Assembly (NCBI GenBank): GCA_029204225.1
Contig: CM055094.1
Span: forward strand, 26,670,541-26,734,540
Source of the DNA: Diphasiastrum complanatum
Taxonomy: Eukaryota; Streptophyta; Lycopodiopsida; Lycopodiales; Lycopodiaceae
Direction of reading: 5' to 3'
DNA length: 64,000 nucleotides
Positions 58,490 through 64,000 of the stretch are shown in pieces. Below the pieces are notes generated by a model. That model ran no database searches. It was given only the letters and a program-made list of their open reading frames with translations, and had not been told where the DNA came from. A program made the translations under genes and the position numbers. Position 1 is the stretch's first letter; each line of letters opens with the position of its first letter.

Positions 58490-59420
58490 GTGGGTCAGAA
58501 TTCATGTTTGCATCCAATTCAAGATTTTAAGAAGGAAGAGGTGAGAAGGATACTTGACGCGTATCTTAGGTTAGGATACATTAAGCCTAGCTATTCACCC
58601 TTTAATTCACCAATTTTTTGGGTGAAGAAGGATGGATCTTTTAGGATGTGCGTAAATTATTGTGGTTTGAATTAGATCACAATAAAGTATCAGTAACCTC
58701 AAAAGCCATTTCGTTTGGAGACCGATGCTAGTAACATTGTGGTAAGGGTAGTCACGGAGATCAGTAGTTTTTGAGAGTAAAAGCTAACTCTTGCTTAGCA
58801 GAGGCACCAAACACATGAGAAGGACTTGTATGCAATCATACATTCACTCAAGGTGTGGCAACACTATTTATATGGTGCTGAATTTCATGTATATACCATC
58901 ATACTCACAAGTAACTTTGTAATAAGCTTGAATTGAGAGGTCGCAAGGTTCAGTGGGCTAAGCTCATGCAAGAGCTCCATTAGGAATCCTTTACAGAAAA
59001 GACAAGGAGAATGTGGTTGTTGATGCATTATGAGATGTCTTTCATCGTTGAAAATTAGCTCGCTGATGAGATTAGGTAAGTTCAACAATGGGATGAGCAT
59101 TGTAAGTGTGGAGTCTAGTGCGCAATAGAATACCAGTATTTTGGGGGCTCCATTTGTGCTTGGCTCTTTAGGGGAGGCACACACATTTGTGACATACATT
59201 GTGAGCACACATCGTCGAGGAAGTTATGTTGAAACAAAATGGTAAGATTTATGTGCCACACATGGATGGATTGCATGCTAAGATCCTCTATGAGTGTCAT
59301 GCTAGTCCTTGCGTAGGGCATCCTAGAGTGGATAAGACTATAGAGCTAGTGAATGCGATGAGACTTAAGAGAGTCCATCCAATGGTGCACCATTTGTCAA
59401 TTGAACAAGGCAGAGAGGGG
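58490..59420 (+). pseudogene. Decayed Ty3/gypsy fragment (RT start, RNase H, integrase finger)
   Basis: The plus strand has RLGYIKPSYSPFNSPIFWVK followed by KDGSFRMCVNYCGLN, the RT entry. It then jumps to RNase H-like sequence (FRLETDASNIVV, HEKDLYAIIHSLKVWQHYLY), so the catalytic RT core is deleted. Near 59265 HMDGLHAKILYECHASPCVG then HPRVDKTIELV is the integrase zinc-binding region. It has several stops. It belongs to a different clade from the element at 37871-49132. Confidence 0.75.
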
Positions 59421-59460
59421 AAGCCCTCCGAGATTGCGCCACCTATTAGAGATTCCTCCT

Positions 59461-60675
59461 AGGCCTCGTTGGTGCAAAAACCCGCTTTCAAAATGGATTC
59501 TCCACACACCTTTTCACCACGAAAGCTTGTCCTTTTGGCTGCCCCTCTTGTGACCTCCTACAAGAGACCTCGTAGGATCTCAAATGGGCATGTGGCACTT
59601 TCCCATAGGTCTTGAGCCTTCCCTCTCTCCACAAGTGGTAGCCTCTTTTTGTCTGCTTCTAACCAAAAGAGCTCTGATTCCAAATGTAAGGAGCTTAGTT
59701 TCCCAAGCTCCTCAAGAAACCAACTAGCCGGTGAAAGAATTGATTTCCTCAAATTCTTAAGCTAGTTTCTTGCTATCCGAGGATGAATGATGTTATTCAT
59801 GACAGATTGGAGAGGGTAGTTTGTTAGTAACTCCAATAACTATGTTGAACTCATAGATCTGATGTTGTTGGAGATGTTGCCTTGTACTCATCTCGTGGAT
59901 GAATGTAAATCTGATGATAGCTTTGCACAATTGGTCAATAGAGAAATACAATGTCGTCTTTGATGCTTGGTAATCAATGTATAGAGGTTTGGAATATCCA
60001 CAAGTACATGATCATGAAAGGACATTTACTAGGAAGAAAAAGTTATGTTGCATAAATTTCAATTCCTGTTTGTAGATTGCTTCTAAGATCATGACATGTA
60101 CAGGATGAGAGACTAGATTTGCATAAGATAGCAAGTTAGTGCAATGATTCACATTGTACAATGGAGACAAGGCTCAATAAAATGATGATATTAGTTATGC
60201 AACTTGGCATGATTCTCTATGACTGTAAACTTAACTCTATTGATGTTCTTTGTCACTATTGTTGCTTTTAGGAGTTCCTTGTGCTCTTGTGAACGGTTCC
60301 CACTAGTTTTCTAAACCTTGCCATTCACACTGAGATGACACCTTCCTGAATTGTCAACAACTAGATTTTCAAACCCAAGGTAGTATGGTATTAAGATGCG
60401 TTGACAAGAATAGACACTTAACTCTAAGGCTCTCATGGTTTCCGTGTTCCTTTCCAACAATTCTGTCATAGCTCAATTTCCTACTAGGGCATCATTACCT
60501 AAATGGAAAGGTATTCTTTTCCAATGCATTTGAAAATTCTTTTGTTGATTAATTAGCTTTCACTTCAATCATTGGTATGCGAGTTTGGTTTTCAGTGACT
60601 TTTATCGTTTTTTATCTCATAACAACTTCATGTATGCTTAAAATCAAATTTCTGATTCTTTCCATTTTCCTGCAG
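59461..60675. other. Intron stretch, nothing recognised
   Basis: About 1.2 kb with only short frames. It ends in the acceptor TTTTCCTGCAG of the next exon. Confidence 0.5.
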
Positions 60676-60795
60676 GTTATTGATGCATATGCTATGATTG
60701 ATGATGTGGCTAGTCTTATTGAGAAGATCCAAAATTGTTTTGCTCAAATTGTTGTGTCAGAGACACATGCGGTGTTAAACAGTCACTTATGTGAG
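60676..60795 (+). CDS. VPS50: VPS50/syndetin-like gene, last exon in the window
   Basis: The acceptor is TTTCCTGCAG and the donor GAG|GTGCGT. The 40 codons read VIDAYAMIDDVASLIEKIQN then CFAQIVVSETHAVLNSHLCE, phase 0. The DAYA.I.D...L.EKIQ..F...V.SETH.VL pattern is strongly typical of VPS50/syndetin. The following intron runs past the window end, so the rest of the gene, including its C-terminal domain, is not visible. Confidence 0.9.
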
Positions 60796-61639
60796 GTGCG
60801 TGCTTTCACAAATAGTGGAGTTGTACATGTCACATAGAGACTCATAAAATGAACTTACTTATGCATATGAAGAAACATATCTAGTGGATTTAATTTTTTG
60901 TAGGTATTTATCTTAAATTTTAGTGCTTGGTTTGTGTTTGGAGTGAATGTCTAATTTGAAAAATTCTTTGTCTGTATGATAAGGTTCAAGATTGTTTTAA
61001 TGCAAATTTTATACATGGCCCGTCATGAAGGAATTTGATTAGATAGGAATAGGAGAATGTTTCTTTTTGATTCCTTTTGTTACTTCATTTTATATATATT
61101 AACTCTTCATACACACTTTACAAAGGAAATATGTAGAGTTCAAGCATTGTAGCTCTTCAATTTGGTCTATGTTTATCACATAATTGACATTTAGTGAAAT
61201 TTGAGATGGCCATGGATAAAAGTTGTACGAATAAAAACTTCGTGTGACACCTCAAAGTTATTTCATTGTTATCATTTGTTATTTTGAACATTGACGTTAA
61301 ATCATTTTTGATTTTGGTGATATGTTGGTGCACCTTTCTTTGATGTATTATTAGATATGCATGCAATGTGACATAATCTACAATTAAAAAATGCACCTGA
61401 TTAGTAGGCCAACTCATCATGGGTGAATATACTACACGATTCCTTTTGTGCTTTCTTGATGAAGTGAGTAAGGATAGGGAGTGTTGGAGGTGAGAGGTGC
61501 ATGGCTACACTCTCCTACTTAGTATCATGTGGAGATTGTCCCATTTCATCTAAAGATCATCCCATTGGCGAGGGTGGAGCTTTCTCTCTCATAGGGCGAC
61601 CTCACTAGGACCTTGACAAATTGTGATGGACCTATTACA
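60796..61639. other. Intron stretch, nothing recognised
   Basis: AT-rich intron with no open frame of note before LINE-related sequence begins near 61640. Confidence 0.5.
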
Positions 61640-62959
61640 AGTTATGAGGAATAGTTTCTTTAGTTGGGGAAGCTCAGAAGCTAATCAAATTCAATGGCTC
61701 AACATGTTGGTAGTCTTCAAGTGATTTTACTTGCCATCCATCGTGGAGGTCATAGCATAGTTGACTACCTCAAGGCCCATGGGATCATCTTCTCTCCTAC
61801 CCTAAGTATCACCCTTCAATACCACCCGTACCACACTCTCAAACCTTTCCTTTTGTATCTTTCCATACAGGCCTTAACTATCTCACCACTACTCGTCTGT
61901 CCATTCCTCGTACACCGTGTTAGATTTTTCAACACATCATGCATGAGTCTCTATCAAGAATCGCTCACCTCTCCTACAACATCTCCCTCACGATGGCACG
62001 TTGGAAGTCCATTCCAATTTCCTTGTCTCAGACCTACACACCAGGTGGTAAGAGTAGCTTATTGGTTACTTTTCTCTTTCTCTAAGTGTAGCGGAGTTTG
62101 TGCACCTTGGAATACGAAAATTGGTTGGCATCTTTGATACCAATTGTTATAATTTCATAAGTCGATCTTTATAATGTATATGCACACCATCAATAACAAA
62201 TGTGTTTTATCTAGGCTCACTCCCATGCACTAGAGCTATCGACACAATTGTTATGCTCTGACAAATACCAATGTTCCATACCTTTTCAAAATTCACACCC
62301 TTTGAAAGGATCTGCTAATGACCCGTTGGATTTATGGATGGATTGCTTCAAGGGGCTCTACGCTCTCTCATAGCCTATGAGGACCCACAATGTGTCGCTT
62401 TGATGGTACGCGAGATGTTCATATTGCGGAGAGATCTATACGGGACATCCCAACATTTTACCTCATAGCCATTGATTACTTCCTTCTTTACTAGACGGAG
62501 ATCGCGTGATTTACTGCCTGAGGATGAGGATTATGACGACGATGAGGATGATAGCTGCTTACATGCTCATAGAGATCAGAGACAGTGCACTTCCCATCAT
62601 CACGTTACCGCCAGGATCACCAGACATCATACACAGAGACGTACTACTACACATGCTCATGTTCATAGACGATGCCAGCAGGCTCCAGTGCTTTCTCACG
62701 TTGCGCCTCACATTACATCTTTTTACAGCATCAGTACAGCAGCAGCATCATCATCAGCACAGTCCTGATATCTTGACATGGATACATAGGATTATTATGC
62801 ACACACTCTCGCATACGTGTCTATTTTATTTTATTTTGTACTAGATGTTTTCTTTATTACAGTCTTGGAGACGTTTTACACGCTCCCATGGTCACCACAT
62901 ACTTGACATGTACTTCATTAGTCTTATATGCCTTTTGGCATGGAAAAGACATTAATAAA

Positions 62960-62990
<31 letters not shown>
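61640..62990 (+). pseudogene. LINE remnant: endonuclease piece joined to 3' end with (TC)n tail
   Basis: Around 61690-61900 the plus strand resembles, in broken frames, the C-terminal part of the endonuclease seen at 19000-18800 (HSIVDYLK, then SH/YHTLKPF). Most of RT is missing. Sequence from about 62290 resembles the LINE 3' region at 49700-50000. The end has CTTGGAGACGTTTTACACGC, TATGCCTTTTGGCATGG and AATAAAAAGC(TC)n. Confidence 0.65.
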
Positions 62991-63019
62991 ACACACGCAC
63001 ACACTCTCATTTTCGCATT

Positions 63020-63152
63020 TATCTTGGTTTGTATTAGATGCTTCTTTATTATAGTTTCGGAGACGTTTTATGCGCTCCCATTGTTGCCACACACTTGACA
63101 TGTACTCCATTAGTCTTATATGCCTTTTGGCATGGAAAAGACATGAATAAAG

Positions 63153-63186
<34 letters not shown>

Positions 63187-63191
63187 CTCTC
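63020..63191 (+). repeat. LINE 3' end with (CTTT)n tail
   Basis: It repeats the same 3' block as 62860-62990 (TTTCGGAGACGTTTTATGCG, TATGCCTTTTGGCATGG, GAATAAAGC) directly beside it, but its tail is (TTTC)n passing into (TC)n. This shows that tail composition varies between copies. Confidence 0.7.
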
Positions 63192-63385
63192 TTGATCTCC
63201 CTATCTCTTCCCCTCCCCCCCGTATGGTGCGCAAAACAAGGGGGAACCCATGATCCCTTCCCTCCATCTCCTCCCCCTCACTCCCAGCCCTCCATCTCCC
63301 CCTCTCCATCTTTTGCGCAACAACATGCTTTGGCTATTGCGTGCACCAGCACTCCCTTGTTGTTGCTGCCGCTGGAGCGAACCCT

Positions 63386-64000
63386 GTTGGATTATTCTCC
63401 TTCTTATTAATCGACTAATCGGTTTTAATCCTCATCCATTGTTTATCTAGTTCTGCGGATTTTTCCGTGTCTTTACACAGTCTGTAGATTTACAAGTGTT
63501 TTTACACAGTCTGTAGAAATACATGGAGTTTGACAACAATGTCGCATTTTTTGCCTCTCAGGAATCTCATGTAAAAATGCAGTGTCGCCTTTTTCGCATT
63601 TTTCGCCTGTCAGGAATTACGAGTAAATATGCAGTCACATTTTTCAAAGTGCCTCAAATGTTAAGGAAATGACTCTGGCAAAGTGTGGGGCTACCCTAAA
63701 TGAGATTTAAGGACACTGTCGGGTTTTTCACAAAAAGCCGACACTGTCTCTTTTTTGTGACACTGTCACCTGTGGCAGTTTTAGTTCATTTCTGCAGAGT
63801 CACAGTTTTAGTTCATTTATGTAGACAGACTGTTTACGGCCAATTTTCACCGCTTATCAGCAATTAATTTCTGAGAAGGAACTGGATGAATGCCAGCGGA
63901 CACCAGCCAACTGGCAATCGCATTTGACGACCTAATTACTTAGTATAAATCAGCTGTTCATACATCTCTTTTCAAGTACAGAAGTTCTCAAGTTCAGAAG
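63386..64000 (+). repeat. Copia LTR, plus strand, cut by window end
   Basis: Begins TGTTGGATTATTCTCC and matches the reverse complement of the LTR at 19711-20859 for about 570 bases, up to the sequence after the TATA box (TATAAAT at 63944-63950). The last 35 bases diverge. The rest of the LTR or element lies outside the window. Confidence 0.78.

Overview
This looks like nuclear DNA from a land plant with a large, repeat-rich genome. A fern, gymnosperm or other large-genome lineage would fit, but the species cannot be fixed from sequence alone. Plant signs are a plastid-type MsrA relic, Ty1/copia and Athila/Tat-like Ty3/gypsy retrotransposons (one with a tRNA-Asp type primer site), and plant-style BED/DUF659 hAT transposons. 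No bacterial operon, CRISPR array, rRNA or tRNA gene was recognised.

The only host gene is on the + strand and runs through the whole window. Eight short exons (147-221, 811-889, 2196-2260, 2389-2478, 35955-36044, 36230-36316, 56253-56336, 60676-60795) join in one reading frame into about 230 codons resembling VPS50/syndetin (CCDC132), a subunit of the EARP endosome-recycling tether. The gene starts before and ends after the window. One intron is about 33.5 kb and another about 19.9 kb; nearly everything else here is mobile DNA in these introns.

Intron 2479-35954 holds three hAT-type elements side by side in one (TA)n tract: a 315-bp non-autonomous element (3600-3914) and two 6.2-kb elements in head-to-head inversion (3967-10174 and 10211-16462). 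Each large element has a four-exon hAT transposase with C-terminal AT-hooks, plus a small conserved convergent gene near the opposite end. The first copy looks intact; the second has a broken transposase C-terminus. Further along are a LINE (minus strand, 17.6-19.7 kb), a copia element (19711-28015) split by a second hAT with a perfect 8-bp duplication (22971-27229), a second copia-like LTR and remnant (28971-31800), a broken plastid-type MsrA copy (31805-32490), a LINE fragment, a third hAT relic and three (GA)n arrays.

Intron 36317-56252 holds a complete-length 11.26-kb Ty3/gypsy element with two LTRs and a 5-bp duplication (37871-49132), which carries an unusual long coding region after integrase. 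It also holds LINE fragments, a fourth hAT relic and a 639-bp hAT MITE with an 8-bp duplication. The last introns contain a 176-bp MITE-like insertion, a gypsy scrap, LINE pieces and the start of another copy of the first copia LTR, cut by the window end.

The most interesting system is the (TA)n-associated hAT family: microsatellite insertion sites, palindromic GGTACCGCGG-type subterminal arrays, an AT-hook transposase, and a second gene kept open in both copies despite a 21-base in-frame indel.
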